Assembly: GCF_019249215.1 (NCBI RefSeq)
Contig: NZ_JAESDI010000025.1
Span: forward strand, 1 to 44,531
Length of the DNA stretch: 44,531 nt
Direction: 5' to 3'
From: Alteromonas lipotrueae
Lineage (GTDB): Bacteria; Pseudomonadota; Gammaproteobacteria; Enterobacterales; Alteromonadaceae
The position numbers and the translations under genes are program-made. Below the pieces are notes generated by a model. The model saw nothing but the letters and a program-made list of their open reading frames with translations, made no database searches and was not told where the DNA came from. Below are positions 7,949-16,925 of the stretch, in pieces (positions within the stretch are counted from its first letter, which is position 1; the number at the start of each line of letters is the position of its first letter).

Positions 7949-9529
7949 ATGACTGAAACTCACCGTTTACTTATTGCACTATCTAGCATCACGCTTTATG
8001 TGTTGTGGGTAGCGGTGATTTTTTATAGGAATAGGAAAAAGCGCTCCGTCACCGATCCCCTAACAGACAATACACATGTAAAGAGCCGCGATAGTAAAAA
8101 TCAAACCCTTATTGTTTATGCCAGCCAAACCGGCACCGCCGAAAAGATTGCGCGGGCTAAAGCGGCGGCATTGGCTGAGCGTGAAATGATTACTTTGGTT
8201 TCCATGGCTTCGTTAAATCTTGCGATGCTCGGCAACGTATCGAAGGCGCTGTTTGTAGTTAGCACTTATGGTGAGGGTGAGCCGCCGGATGCAGGCACTC
8301 GCTTTTATCACGCTTTGCAGCGAGCCAAAAAGAGTGGGGCCACACCTTTATCGAACTTGTCATACGAAGTTATCGGTTTGGGAAGTCGGGAATACAAACA
8401 GTTTTGCCGTTTTGCAGTGGCTCTTTATGAGAACGTAAGCTTACTGGGCGGTACGCCATTAACATCACTCACCACATTAGATAGTGGAAAAGGTGAACAT
8501 TTAGTCCATCTTAATTCTTTAACGACTGAACCATCTGAACAAATGCAACCTTGGGTATTAGAACACCGAAAACAGCTCAATCAAGACGATACCCGTGGCT
8601 TATATGCAATGACCTTAAAGCAGCCGCCATCAGCCCGTGAGGCTGGTAAAGTGCCAATAGCTTGGGAAGCGGGGGATATCATTGATATTTACCCTGCCAT
8701 GGCGCATGGGTACCTTTCTATGAAAGAGCCTTCGAGCCGGAACTTAAAAGAGCCTTCGAGCCGGAACTTAAAAGAGCCTTCGAGCCGGAACTTAAAAGAG
8801 CCTTCGAGCGAGAACTTAAGAGAGCCCTCGAGCGAGCACTTAAAAGAACCCTCAAGCGGGCACCCAAGAAAACGAGTCGGACGTTCGTACACCATAGCCT
8901 CGGCACCGCAAGAAAATGACTTGAAGCTGATAGTAAGAGAAGTACGAAAAGAGCATGGTGAACTAGGCTATGGCTCTGGTTTTTTAACGAGCAAATTGGC
9001 GATGAACCAGCCCGTATATGCGCAAATACGTAAAAACACGAATGCGGTTATCACCGATACGCAGTGTCCATTAGTGCTTATAGCGGCCGGAAGCGGTATT
9101 GCAGGCGTTAGAGCGCAACTTGCTAAACGAGCCATGCTTAAAGATGGCGGGCCAGTGTGGATTTTTTACGGTGAACGAAGCCCAGAAAAAGATGACATTT
9201 TGCCCAAAGCGCTATCTCCTTTTCACAATGCATCGTGTATTCATAAACGCTCGGTGATTTTTTCAAAGCCTTCTTTAGAGCCAAATATTGCACCAAATCA
9301 ATATGTACAACACTTGATAGTAGAACAAGCTGATGCTTTGAAGGTATTCCTAGGTGTTAATGATAGTAGCGGTGTCAATTCCGAGGCTAGTCGCAACGCG
9401 CAAATTTATGTGTGCGGTCATTTTGAAGGAATGGGTAAGGGGGTTGATGCTGCCTTACAGGATGTACTTGGTAAACAGTACTACAGTATGCTTGTCGATA
9501 AAGGTCGATATCACAGAGATCTTTATTAA
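7949..9529 (+). CDS. Membrane-anchored flavodoxin/FAD/NADPH reductase
   Basis: Diflavin reductase of 526 residues, last gene of the PepSY operon. An N-terminal helix (about 7-26) followed by RNRKKR anchors it with the catalytic part in the cytoplasm. A flavodoxin domain binds FMN at about 52-200 (VYASQTGTAEKIA, STYGEGEPPD). The FAD domain has RSYTIASAP, and the NADPH domain has PLVLIAAGSGIAG, FYGERS, YVCGHFEGMGKGV and a C-terminal aromatic tail (RYHRDLY). This is the layout of sulfite-reductase flavoprotein and cytochrome P450 reductase, so it should move electrons from NADPH towards the PepSY membrane partner. Odd feature: six 8-residue repeats (259-306) lie just before the FAD motif. The start has no strong ribosome-binding site. 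Confidence 0.88.
   Translation: MTETHRLLIALSSITLYVLWVAVIFYRNRKKRSVTDPLTDNTHVKSRDSKNQTLIVYASQTGTAEKIARAKAAALAEREMITLVSMASLNLAMLGNVSKALFVVSTYGEGEPPDAGTRFYHALQRAKKSGATPLSNLSYEVIGLGSREYKQFCRFAVALYENVSLLGGTPLTSLTTLDSGKGEHLVHLNSLTTEPSEQMQPWVLEHRKQLNQDDTRGLYAMTLKQPPSAREAGKVPIAWEAGDIIDIYPAMAHGYLSMKEPSSRNLKEPSSRNLKEPSSRNLKEPSSENLREPSSEHLKEPSSGHPRKRVGRSYTIASAPQENDLKLIVREVRKEHGELGYGSGFLTSKLAMNQPVYAQIRKNTNAVITDTQCPLVLIAAGSGIAGVRAQLAKRAMLKDGGPVWIFYGERSPEKDDILPKALSPFHNASCIHKRSVIFSKPSLEPNIAPNQYVQHLIVEQADALKVFLGVNDSSGVNSEASRNAQIYVCGHFEGMGKGVDAALQDVLGKQYYSMLVDKGRYHRDLY
8723..8866 (+). repeat. 24-bp coding tandem repeat, six units
   Basis: Six in-frame 24-bp units encode KEPSSRNL (three near-identical copies), KEPSSENL, REPSSEHL and KEPSSGHP. 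Divergence grows towards the 3' end, as expected if new copies are added at the 5' side. The array sits in the reductase's FAD domain. Confidence 0.95.
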
Positions 9530-9749
9530 ACTAAAAATCCGCTTATCACCGTCAACATCTCCTATGCATTTATAACTATTAAAAGTTTACCTCCGAAATA
9601 TGCCAGCCAATTGCGTCTTTAACAAACGCATTAGGAAGTTGTAGATAATACTATTGCGGATAGCTATGAGTAAAAATACACAGGGTTGATTGGTATGGAG
9701 GCTGAAGGCATAACATAATGAGTTAACATTAAATTAACAAGCAAGTGTT

Positions 9750-10934
9750 ATGGCTAAGATCCCGCGAAGCAAATCCAATGACCAGAACTCCAGCGAGTAC
9801 AGCACAGAGATGGCGGCAACTCGGCGTCAATTCGTGAAAGATAAGACTGGCGCTGAAATGAATCATGTCGGTACATTTTCAATCGAGCCAGATACTTTGC
9901 CGGGCAATATAGAACACTTCACCGGTGTCGCCCAAGTGCCTATTGGGTTAGCAGGCCCATTGGTCATCGAGGGCGTAGATGCTCACGGGGAGTTTTATGT
10001 TCCAATGGCAACTACCGAAGGGACGCTAGTTGCCAGTTATAACAGGGGGATGCGGTTAACTGCTGAATCGGGTGGGGTTAAAACTACGGTTATTGATGAT
10101 GCCATGCAGCGGGCGCCGGTATTTGTGTTTGAAGATGCGCGCGCTGCACTAGCATTCGGAAAATGGGTCACTGACAACTTTGAATTAATTAAAGCCAAAG
10201 CAGAAGAAACGACTTCGGTAGGTAAGCTGCGTGATATCGAGCAGTATGCCGTATCAAAAATGCGTTGGTTACGTTTTAACTTTACCTGTGGCGATGCGGC
10301 AGGGCAGAACATGGTTAGCAAGGCCACGCGACATGCTTGCCAATGGATGCAAGCGCAACACATAGCTGGGCTTGAACACTTTGCCCTATCGGGTAATTTA
10401 GATACCGACAAGAAACACTCTTTTGTGAATTCCCTACATACCCGAGGTAAGCGTGTGGTTGCCGAGGCCACTATTCCTGCTGATTTAATGAAATCATTAA
10501 TGCATTGCTCGCCGCACGCCTTATTCAAGCAACGCCAGTTGTCTAATATGGGGGCATTTGTGGCAGGCAGCGTGAGTAATGGAGCCCACTTTGCCAATGG
10601 GATTACTGCACTGTTTATAGCCTGCGGCCAAGATGTCGCAAATGTAGCCGAATCATCAGCAGGGTATACCTACAGTGAAATTACCCCGAATGGCGATTAT
10701 TATTTTTCTATTACTATCCCTTCACTCGTCGTAGCATCTTATGGCGGTGGTACTGGGTTAGCTACGCAGCGAGAGTGCTTAGAAACGCTAGGGTGTTATG
10801 GCAAAGGTGGCGTGAATAAGTTGGCTGAGATCATTGCTGCTACTGTATTATGCGGCGAGCTATCGTTAGGTGCGGCGGTAGTGGCAGATGAGTGGGTATC
10901 CAGTCATGATGAATATGGTCGCAATCGCCCATAG
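9750..10934 (+). CDS. Class I 3-hydroxy-3-methylglutaryl-CoA reductase
   Basis: 394-residue HMG-CoA reductase, reducing HMG-CoA to mevalonate with NADPH. It has the class I signatures VPIGLAGPL, ATTEGTLVAS, GDAAGQNM and SYGGGTGLATQ. All four catalytic residues are in place: E90, K221 or K222 in SGNLDTDKK, D295 in GQDVANV, and H386 near the C terminus (SSHDEYG). No membrane domain is present. Gammaproteobacteria normally make isoprenoids by the MEP route, and no other mevalonate gene is visible here, so its pathway is unclear. The ATG at 9750 has no clear ribosome-binding site; the ATG of M21 is an alternative. It stands alone between the reductase operon and the esterase gene. Confidence 0.9.
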   Translation: MAKIPRSKSNDQNSSEYSTEMAATRRQFVKDKTGAEMNHVGTFSIEPDTLPGNIEHFTGVAQVPIGLAGPLVIEGVDAHGEFYVPMATTEGTLVASYNRGMRLTAESGGVKTTVIDDAMQRAPVFVFEDARAALAFGKWVTDNFELIKAKAEETTSVGKLRDIEQYAVSKMRWLRFNFTCGDAAGQNMVSKATRHACQWMQAQHIAGLEHFALSGNLDTDKKHSFVNSLHTRGKRVVAEATIPADLMKSLMHCSPHALFKQRQLSNMGAFVAGSVSNGAHFANGITALFIACGQDVANVAESSAGYTYSEITPNGDYYFSITIPSLVVASYGGGTGLATQRECLETLGCYGKGGVNKLAEIIAATVLCGELSLGAAVVADEWVSSHDEYGRNRP

Positions 10935-11053
10935 CTTTTTTCGTGCAAGCCACTCGCGTAACTATTAATAATAGTGATTATTGTTGAAAAGTAACAATAT
11001 ACGGGTGAGTCTATCGGTTATAACAATCTTGATAATATAAAAGCGTTTTACGC

Positions 11054-12193
11054 ATGAACCTACTTACCTTTTCCTTCGCCTTTTTCATTTTGGTGGTATC
11101 AATGACCTTTTCGTCTTCTACATCTGGGGCTTCTGACCACAACACTGATACGGCCAGTGCGAGTAAACAAAAGACCGATACAGTCAAAATGTCAAATGAA
11201 TCTCCATTAACAGTGTCAGCTAAAACGGTACCGCTGCCAAGTGCCGCAAGCGATGAACTTAAAAGCGCTATTTCCCAATACCCGATGCCATCGGTTGATG
11301 AAGTCAGTAGGAATACTCCTGAATCTGTAGCGCAGTGGCGTGAAATGATTCAAACAAGAAATGGGGAGCAAAAAAAGAAAATCAAAAAAATGCGCAAGCA
11401 GTTTGATGTTGATGTGTCTTTGGAAAAAATTAATGGCGTACCGGTCAGGCGACTTACGCCAAAGACAATTGCCCCTGAATTTAAAAACAAGGTATTTATT
11501 GACGTACACGGTGGCGCTTACGTGTTTTTTTCCGGGCTGCCCAGCATAGAAGAAAGCTTGTTAATTGCCCATAGAGTGGGTATTACAGTGATTAGTATCG
11601 ATTATAGCATGCCACCTCATGCGCCATTTCCAGCAGCACTTAACGATGTAGTGTCGGTTTATAGCAGCGTGGCTGCAGAACATGGCGCACAGAACCTTTT
11701 TATAGGTGGCACATCTGCAGGAGCAGGCTTAGTGCTTGCTGCCGTGCAAACGCTTATTGCTGACAAACAACCGTTGCCATCAGCAGTGTATGCCGGCACC
11801 CCATGGGCTGATTTGACGAAAACCGGCGATACCCTTTATACCAATGAAGGTGTTGATCGTATTTTGGTGACATACCAAGGATTTTTGGAAGCAGCGGCTA
11901 ATCTATATGCTGGAAGTGAAAGCTTAACCCACTCCTCTATTTCCCCTCTTTATGGCAATTTTGATGGCTTCCCGCCTACGTTTTTAATATCAGGCACGCG
12001 AGATATGTTTCTAAGTGATACGGTGCGGGTGAATCGGAAGTTACGTGATGTGCAAGTACGCACTCAGTTAGAGGTTTTCGAAGGGTTATCCCATGCCGAT
12101 TACGTTGTTGCTTATGAAGCCCCAGAATCTCACTCTGTATACCAAGAGCTTAAGCAATTTCTACTAAGCGTGTGTACTAAAAGTAGCGACTAA
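11054..12193 (+). CDS. Secreted alpha/beta hydrolase, HSL family
   Basis: 379-residue esterase/lipase-like hydrolase of the hormone-sensitive lipase (alpha/beta hydrolase-3) family. It has an N-terminal signal segment (about 1-26), then a Ser/Thr-rich low-complexity linker to about 60. The oxyanion-hole motif HGG is at 152-154, the nucleophile S221 lies in GGTSAGAG, and the likely acid and base are D317 (SGTRDMF) and H347 (GLSHADY), all at the usual spacing. The substrate is unknown; short-chain acyl esters or lactones are typical. No strong ribosome-binding site precedes the ATG. It converges on the symporter gene, so its operon is probably just itself. Confidence 0.88.
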   Translation: MNLLTFSFAFFILVVSMTFSSSTSGASDHNTDTASASKQKTDTVKMSNESPLTVSAKTVPLPSAASDELKSAISQYPMPSVDEVSRNTPESVAQWREMIQTRNGEQKKKIKKMRKQFDVDVSLEKINGVPVRRLTPKTIAPEFKNKVFIDVHGGAYVFFSGLPSIEESLLIAHRVGITVISIDYSMPPHAPFPAALNDVVSVYSSVAAEHGAQNLFIGGTSAGAGLVLAAVQTLIADKQPLPSAVYAGTPWADLTKTGDTLYTNEGVDRILVTYQGFLEAAANLYAGSESLTHSSISPLYGNFDGFPPTFLISGTRDMFLSDTVRVNRKLRDVQVRTQLEVFEGLSHADYVVAYEAPESHSVYQELKQFLLSVCTKSSD

Positions 12194-12212
12194 CCGCCGT
12201 TAATGACGGTTA
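12191..12212. terminator. Weak hairpin between esterase and symporter
   Basis: TAACCG / CGGTTA stem of 6 bp with a 10-base loop, overlapping the esterase stop codon and followed by only a short T-poor tail. It lies between convergent genes and could end either transcript. Confidence 0.3.
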
Positions 12213-12238
12213 ACAACTTAAATGTACGACCTAGCCGG

Positions 12239-13807
12239 TTATTGAATAAGCATTACTGGTAAGGCGATACAAATACCAATAAGCACAACACACCAAGTAA
12301 TGAGTGCCGCTATATTGGTTTTAGTGAGTACATCCTGGCGGGTGTTAATAAAGGGCTGTTTAACCTTTTTGTGACTAAGCCAATACACTCCCAGTGAAAT
12401 ACCAAGCGCGGTTGAAAAACCAATCACGTTCCACCAAAACCAAAATACATCTGGTTGGGCTAGCCACAGATAGATGTTTAAAAGCACGCCTGCAATAAGC
12501 CCAGTATTAACCTGCTTTGCTGAAAGATGTTTTGTGCACACGCCTAGAAAGAATGTCGCAAGAATAGGCCCGTAACATACAGAGCCAATCTTATTGATGG
12601 CCTCAATAATAGTAGGGGCAATATCGTCTACGACGAATGACAAGCTCAATGTGAGCAATCCCCAAAACATGCCTGCATACTTAGCAACCTGAAGGGTACT
12701 TTCTGGCGACAGGGTTTTACCCACCACACGACAATAATCTTCAACTGAAACTGCCGCTAAACTGTTCACCGCAGAACTTAAAGACGACATAGCTGCAGCT
12801 AAAATGGCCACCAACAACAAGCCTAAAATACCATTTGGTAGATAGTTAACAATGAAAATAGGCATCAGCCAATCAGGTTGGTCGGCAGGAATTTGTGCTA
12901 AAAATTCAGGGGTGGTCAGAGCCAATGTACCAATGATTAAGCCTGCAAAACAGTAAATAAGGGTGATAGGGAAACGTAAAAAGCTGGCGGTCATGATTAT
13001 TTTCTTTAAATCACCTAGGCTTCTCGCTGACAGCGAACGCTGGGCTTCTGATTGGTCGCAGCCGTAATACGAAGCGTATAACACGATGCCACCAAAAATC
13101 ATGGGCAGCAGGCCGAAACCTTCGCCATCAAACCCATAAGATGCGGTGTTTAGTGTAGTGAGTCGTTCAGGCTGCACTTGCTCAAGAAAGCTTGTCCACC
13201 CGCCTATGTGATATAGCCCAAAACCTAAACATACCAAGGCCCCTGCGACTATTAATACCATTTGCACAGCATCACCATACACTACGGCTTTCATGCCACC
13301 TTGAAGGGAATAAATGAGGGTTATAACCCCAATTAACAACACGCTTTGCCAGAACGCTAAGCCCATGGTGCTTTGCAGGATGATAGAAATCGCATAAATC
13401 ATGACGGCGGTGGCAAAAGAACGGCTTATTTGAAACACCACGCTAATGAGCACCCGAGAAGAGCGGCCAAAGCGTTGCTCTAAAAAATCATAGACGCTGA
13501 CTACGCCTGAGCGATACAAGGTAGGCAAGATAAAATAGAGTAGGGCTAGCATGGCAAGGGGAAGCGCAAGCTCGTATGACAACCAAATAAGACCGCCACC
13601 TTCTCTTAACCCCACAAAAGCAGGGGCCGAAATAAAGCTAACTGCAGATAGCTGCGTGGCCATAATGGAAAGGGAAAGTGGCTTCCAGCCCAGCTGTCGA
13701 TTAGCAAGAAAGTAATCTTTTTTACTCACTTGCTTTCGAAACACAAACCCCATGATTAACAAACCCACGAGGTAGATAGCCACTACCGTGAAATCGACAA
13801 AGTTCAT
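12239..13807 (-). CDS. Sodium:solute symporter (SSS family)
   Basis: 522-residue integral membrane transporter with about 13-14 hydrophobic helices. The N-terminal region carries SSS (SLC5) signatures: DYFLANRQLGWKPLSLSIMATQLSAVS around 31-57 and SVYDFLEQRFG near 103. AAAMSSLSSAVNSLAA at about 335-350 matches the sodium-site helix of the family. The solute cannot be told from sequence; relatives carry sugars, vitamins or organic acids. The gene converges on the esterase and is followed upstream by a 238-base non-coding gap, so it is transcribed alone, with its promoter in 13808-14000. Confidence 0.88.
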   Translation of the reverse strand: MNFVDFTVVAIYLVGLLIMGFVFRKQVSKKDYFLANRQLGWKPLSLSIMATQLSAVSFISAPAFVGLREGGGLIWLSYELALPLAMLALLYFILPTLYRSGVVSVYDFLEQRFGRSSRVLISVVFQISRSFATAVMIYAISIILQSTMGLAFWQSVLLIGVITLIYSLQGGMKAVVYGDAVQMVLIVAGALVCLGFGLYHIGGWTSFLEQVQPERLTTLNTASYGFDGEGFGLLPMIFGGIVLYASYYGCDQSEAQRSLSARSLGDLKKIIMTASFLRFPITLIYCFAGLIIGTLALTTPEFLAQIPADQPDWLMPIFIVNYLPNGILGLLLVAILAAAMSSLSSAVNSLAAVSVEDYCRVVGKTLSPESTLQVAKYAGMFWGLLTLSLSFVVDDIAPTIIEAINKIGSVCYGPILATFFLGVCTKHLSAKQVNTGLIAGVLLNIYLWLAQPDVFWFWWNVIGFSTALGISLGVYWLSHKKVKQPFINTRQDVLTKTNIAALITWCVVLIGICIALPVMLIQ

Positions 13808-14000
13808 AGACGCTCACCGAGCAGATGCACAGCTATATTTGAAGTGTGTTGTAACTCGAGTAAAGCTGAAGTGAGAGCACCAAATACAAGCGTGCTTACA
13901 GTGAAAAGAAGGTTGTACTGGCGCGGCATAAATCTTCCCTGATAGTGAGCGTACGAGTTCGTTACTATTCAGATACGTTACCACAGGGTTCAAGCATGTG

Positions 14001-14039
14001 CTAAAAAGTGTTCGAACCACACCACGGCGGTTCGAACAC
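14001..14039 (-). terminator. Terminator of the PepSY-like gene
   Basis: Perfect 10-bp stem GTGTTCGAAC / GTTCGAACAC (14008-14017 and 14030-14039) with a 12-base loop. Read on the minus strand it ends in TTTTT, just after the stop codon at 14046. The rest of 13808-14000 holds only a 68-residue unsupported reading frame. Confidence 0.8.
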
Positions 14040-14045
14040 GTGAAG

Positions 14046-14564
14046 TTATGAGCCGAACATCACCACAAGTACAGCCACTACTGCACCTAATCCCGCTATT
14101 CTAAGCCCATTTTTATACATAGGCAGCTTAGGCATAAACATCAAAAATGCAGAGATGACGAAAAACAAAAGTCCAACACCGAAGCTAATGTTCAACCAAA
14201 ATAATGGGCTGTTATTCGTCGCCTTGTGAAGCTTAACCATTTTTGCCAACACAAGAGGGTAGTCTTTACGAGTAATAGTAGCGACACCATCTGCCTTGTC
14301 ATAGGTTCCCATATTTAACACAACTTGGCTGGCATTCTCTTCAACCACCTTTAAACCTTTCACCTTAATTTTTGATGCTACTTGTTTTCCGTTCAAGTCT
14401 AGAGACAACTGACGGACTTCAGTTTTATCGAATTTCAGGAAATCGGTGGGGCGAAAAATGAGTAACACGCCACTGATAGCATAAATTGCCATTATGCCTG
14501 CTAAGAAAAAGCCTAACCATCGGTGATATTTACGGACGGCCATATGAAATTTTGGTGATGCCAT
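14046..14564 (-). CDS. Small PepSY-associated membrane protein
   Basis: 172-residue inner-membrane protein with a PepSY_TM-like layout. An N-terminal helix (about 15-36) follows the motif KYHRWLGF, then comes a periplasmic PepSY-like segment to about 115 with LHKATNN, and two C-terminal helices (about 122-143 and 153-170). The HRW and LHK histidines match those of the family and of the operon protein at 5895. It stands alone, divergent from cstA, with its own terminator. No redox partner gene adjoins it, so its partner may be encoded elsewhere. The function is unknown. Confidence 0.78.
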   Translation of the reverse strand: MASPKFHMAVRKYHRWLGFFLAGIMAIYAISGVLLIFRPTDFLKFDKTEVRQLSLDLNGKQVASKIKVKGLKVVEENASQVVLNMGTYDKADGVATITRKDYPLVLAKMVKLHKATNNSPLFWLNISFGVGLLFFVISAFLMFMPKLPMYKNGLRIAGLGAVVAVLVVMFGS

Positions 14565-14901
14565 AACTGCTTATTAATAGAATTATTTATTGATGAGCCT
14601 TTATAAACGAGACTGAGCGGTATTTGAAGGGTGTAGGTAAGATTAACGCTATATTTAGCAGCTATTTTCTTTAAGCCTGCTACTTTTGTTGTAAATGATT
14701 GGTAGAAGCCACAAAGCTAGCATGGTACGAGCAGTGTAAAAAAGCTGCTACCACAATAGACTTTGGTCTAATATGGCGACGTCAAAAAGTAAATAATGTT
14801 TTAATGTTTAGATAAGCGTTTTTTAACGACAGAAAAGCGTTGTATATGCGTTTAAAAAAGAAATTGAATAATGCGGTGCAACATCGACACAGGACAATAA
14901 T
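14565..14901. promoter_or_regulatory. Divergent promoter region, PepSY-like / cstA
   Basis: 337 AT-rich bases between divergent genes. Three GCGTT-containing direct repeats (about 14816-14853) lie just before cstA. The cstA ribosome-binding site is AGGA at about 14892, before the ATG at 14902. I could not identify a confident CRP site or a sigma-70 hexamer pair. Confidence 0.35.
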
Positions 14902-16590
14902 ATGCAGTCAATAGCCATAGTATTACTCGGGATCGTGGGCATGCTCCTCGGGTGGTTCGTTTATTCGAAATTTATTGCCACGAAAATATTTAAACTAGAC
15001 GATAACTTCACTACGCCTGCTCACGAGCTGCAGGATGGTAAAGATTTTGTACCTACCAATAAAGTGGTGCTCTGGGGGCATCACTTTACGTCAGTTGCTG
15101 GGGCTGCGCCAATTGTAGGGCCAGCTATCGCCGTGTACTGGGGCTGGGTGCCTGCCGTACTTTGGGTGATTTTCGGCACCATACTGTTTGCGGGTGTGCA
15201 TGATATGGGGGCCTTGTGGGCCAGTGCTCGTCACAAGGGTAAATCGATGGGAGCTTTGTCTGAAAGTGTTATAGGCAAGCGTTCTCGTTCATTGTTTATG
15301 ATTGTTATCTTTCTCGTACTATTAATGGTTAACGCCGTTTTTGGTGTGGTAATAGCAAACTCGTTTGTCTCTCAGCCCAATGCGGTTTTCCCTGCTTGGA
15401 CGGCAATTGCCGTGGCCCTTGTTATTGGTCAGTTATTGAAACGCAACTTTGGGTTAGTGCCTCTTTGCCTTGTGGGTATCGTGGTGCTTTATGCCTCGGT
15501 TTATGCCGGTAGCTACATTCCTATTAGCTTGCCAGAAACCATGTTTGGTTTAGCTGACAAAGCGAACTGGATTATTATCTTATTTATTTACGCTGCCATC
15601 GCTTCGTTATTGCCAGTGTGGATGTTACTTCAACCCCGAGACTTTATTAACGGTATGCAGCTGTTGGTTGGCTTATTCCTACTTTATGGTGCGGTCTTCT
15701 TTGCTATGCCAGACATTACCGCGCCTGCCTTTAATACACAGACGGCCATGGACTCTCCCAGCTTAATTCCCTTATTGTTCGTTACGATTGCCTGCGGTGC
15801 AGTCTCAGGTTTCCACGGTATTGTGGCCTCAGGCACCAGCTCTAAGCAGTTAGATAAAGAAACTGATGCACGCTTTGTCGGTTATTTAGGGGCGATTGGC
15901 GAAGGTTCTTTGGCATTGATTACCATTGTTGCGGTTAGTGGTGTGGCATTTGCGGCCTCTCCAGAAGAATGGCATGAAGTCTACAGTCACTTAGGTGCAG
16001 GTAGCGTAGGTGCGTTTATTAGCGGCGGCGCGGCGCTTATCCATCAAGGATGGGGGCTGCCCGAAGCCTTTTCATCAACCATACTGGCGGTAATGGTCGT
16101 GCTGTTCGCGGGCACAACCATGGACTCTGGTGTTCGTCTTCAGCGTTACATTATTCAAGAGTGGGGCGATATTTATAAATTGTCAGCACTTAAAAATGGT
16201 GTGGTAGCCACTTTCTTAGCGGTTGCTTGTTGCTTACTGCTAGCGTTCGGCGCAGGTGGTTCATCAGGCGGTGGCGGTATGATCATTTGGCCGCTGTTTG
16301 GCTCTACAAACCAAATACTGGCTAGTCTTACCTTGTTGGTTATTTCAGTCATGCTGATTAAGATGGGAAGACCAGCCCGTTACACATTAATACCCATGGT
16401 ATTCGTTTTGGTCATGGCTTTCTTTGCTGGGCTAATAAAGCTTAAAGAGTATTATCTTGCTGAAAATTACCTATTAGTTTTCCTAGATGCTGTGGTGCTA
16501 GTGGTGTCTGTGTTGGTGATGCTCGAAGCATGGTCTGTTGTGGCTAAACTTCGTAGCGGACATCAAGACGAAGTGGGCGAGAAGGAATAG
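14902..16590 (+). CDS. cstA: CstA-family carbon starvation transporter
   Basis: 562-residue inner-membrane protein with about 15 hydrophobic helices, of the CstA family (peptide and pyruvate uptake in enterobacteria). Typical signatures are KVVLWGHHFTSVAGAAPIVG near 54-75, GVHDMGALWAS near 100, SGFHGIVASGTSSKQL near 300, and GTTMDSGVRLQRYIIQEW near 400. It is shorter than E. coli CstA (about 700 residues) and closer to the compact marine type. Its own terminator follows at 16652. E. coli homologues respond to carbon starvation through CRP; no CRP site was recognised here. The family is certain and the substrate is inferred. Confidence 0.9.
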   Translation: MQSIAIVLLGIVGMLLGWFVYSKFIATKIFKLDDNFTTPAHELQDGKDFVPTNKVVLWGHHFTSVAGAAPIVGPAIAVYWGWVPAVLWVIFGTILFAGVHDMGALWASARHKGKSMGALSESVIGKRSRSLFMIVIFLVLLMVNAVFGVVIANSFVSQPNAVFPAWTAIAVALVIGQLLKRNFGLVPLCLVGIVVLYASVYAGSYIPISLPETMFGLADKANWIIILFIYAAIASLLPVWMLLQPRDFINGMQLLVGLFLLYGAVFFAMPDITAPAFNTQTAMDSPSLIPLLFVTIACGAVSGFHGIVASGTSSKQLDKETDARFVGYLGAIGEGSLALITIVAVSGVAFAASPEEWHEVYSHLGAGSVGAFISGGAALIHQGWGLPEAFSSTILAVMVVLFAGTTMDSGVRLQRYIIQEWGDIYKLSALKNGVVATFLAVACCLLLAFGAGGSSGGGGMIIWPLFGSTNQILASLTLLVISVMLIKMGRPARYTLIPMVFVLVMAFFAGLIKLKEYYLAENYLLVFLDAVVLVVSVLVMLEAWSVVAKLRSGHQDEVGEKE

Positions 16591-16651
16591 CAACAGCGGT
16601 AAAAATAGTGGCTAGCGGCTATCACAACATTGTTGAGTGCTAGCTTTATAC

Positions 16652-16692
16652 AAAGCCGACGTAGAGCGTTATTCTCTGCGTCGGCTTTTTTG
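16652..16692 (+). terminator. Terminator after cstA
   Basis: Long stem AAGCCGACG-AGAG / CTCT-CGTCGGCTT with one wobble position and a 7-base loop, ending in TTTTTT. It lies 62 bases after the cstA stop and is a strong intrinsic terminator. Confidence 0.9.
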
Positions 16693-16782
16693 TAGGCAAT
16701 CGGGTTATTCGATGAGGTGGATTACTTATCGTTCATTCACGGTAGGCGCGTAAATTTGCTATCATACGCATTCGCCTGATTT

Positions 16783-16794
16783 GGTAAATTTACC
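16783..16794. promoter_or_regulatory. Palindrome upstream of the efflux permease
   Basis: GGTAAATTTACC is a perfect 12-base palindrome 131 bases before the permease start. It could be an operator for a metal-responsive repressor, but no regulator gene adjoins it. Confidence 0.3.
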
Positions 16795-16815
16795 GCCAAG
16801 TAAATTGGTACATTA

Positions 16816-16857
16816 AGCTGGAAGCTGGAAGCTGGAAGTCGGAAGTCGGAAGTCGGA
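16816..16857 (+). repeat. Heptanucleotide tandem repeat, two variants
   Basis: Three copies of AGCTGGA are followed directly by three copies of AGTCGGA, 42 bases in all. The two units differ only by the order of C and T at positions 3-4. The array ends 68 bases before the permease start codon, in its likely leader or promoter. The rest of 16591-16925 shows no gene. Confidence 0.95.
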
Positions 16858-16925
16858 TAGCAAGTCAGCAAAGCAAATCAGCAAGTGAAAAATATAAATG
16901 TTCAACGCGGTTCGTTTGGAGTGGT

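Noticed and set aside
10037..10597. 186-residue frame opposite the HMG-CoA reductase
   Set aside because: A shadow of the well-supported reductase gene on the other strand; no domain of its own.
13814..14020. 68-residue minus-strand reading frame between the symporter and the PepSY-like gene
   Set aside because: It begins inside the terminator hairpin of the upstream gene and has no ribosome-binding site or recognisable domain.
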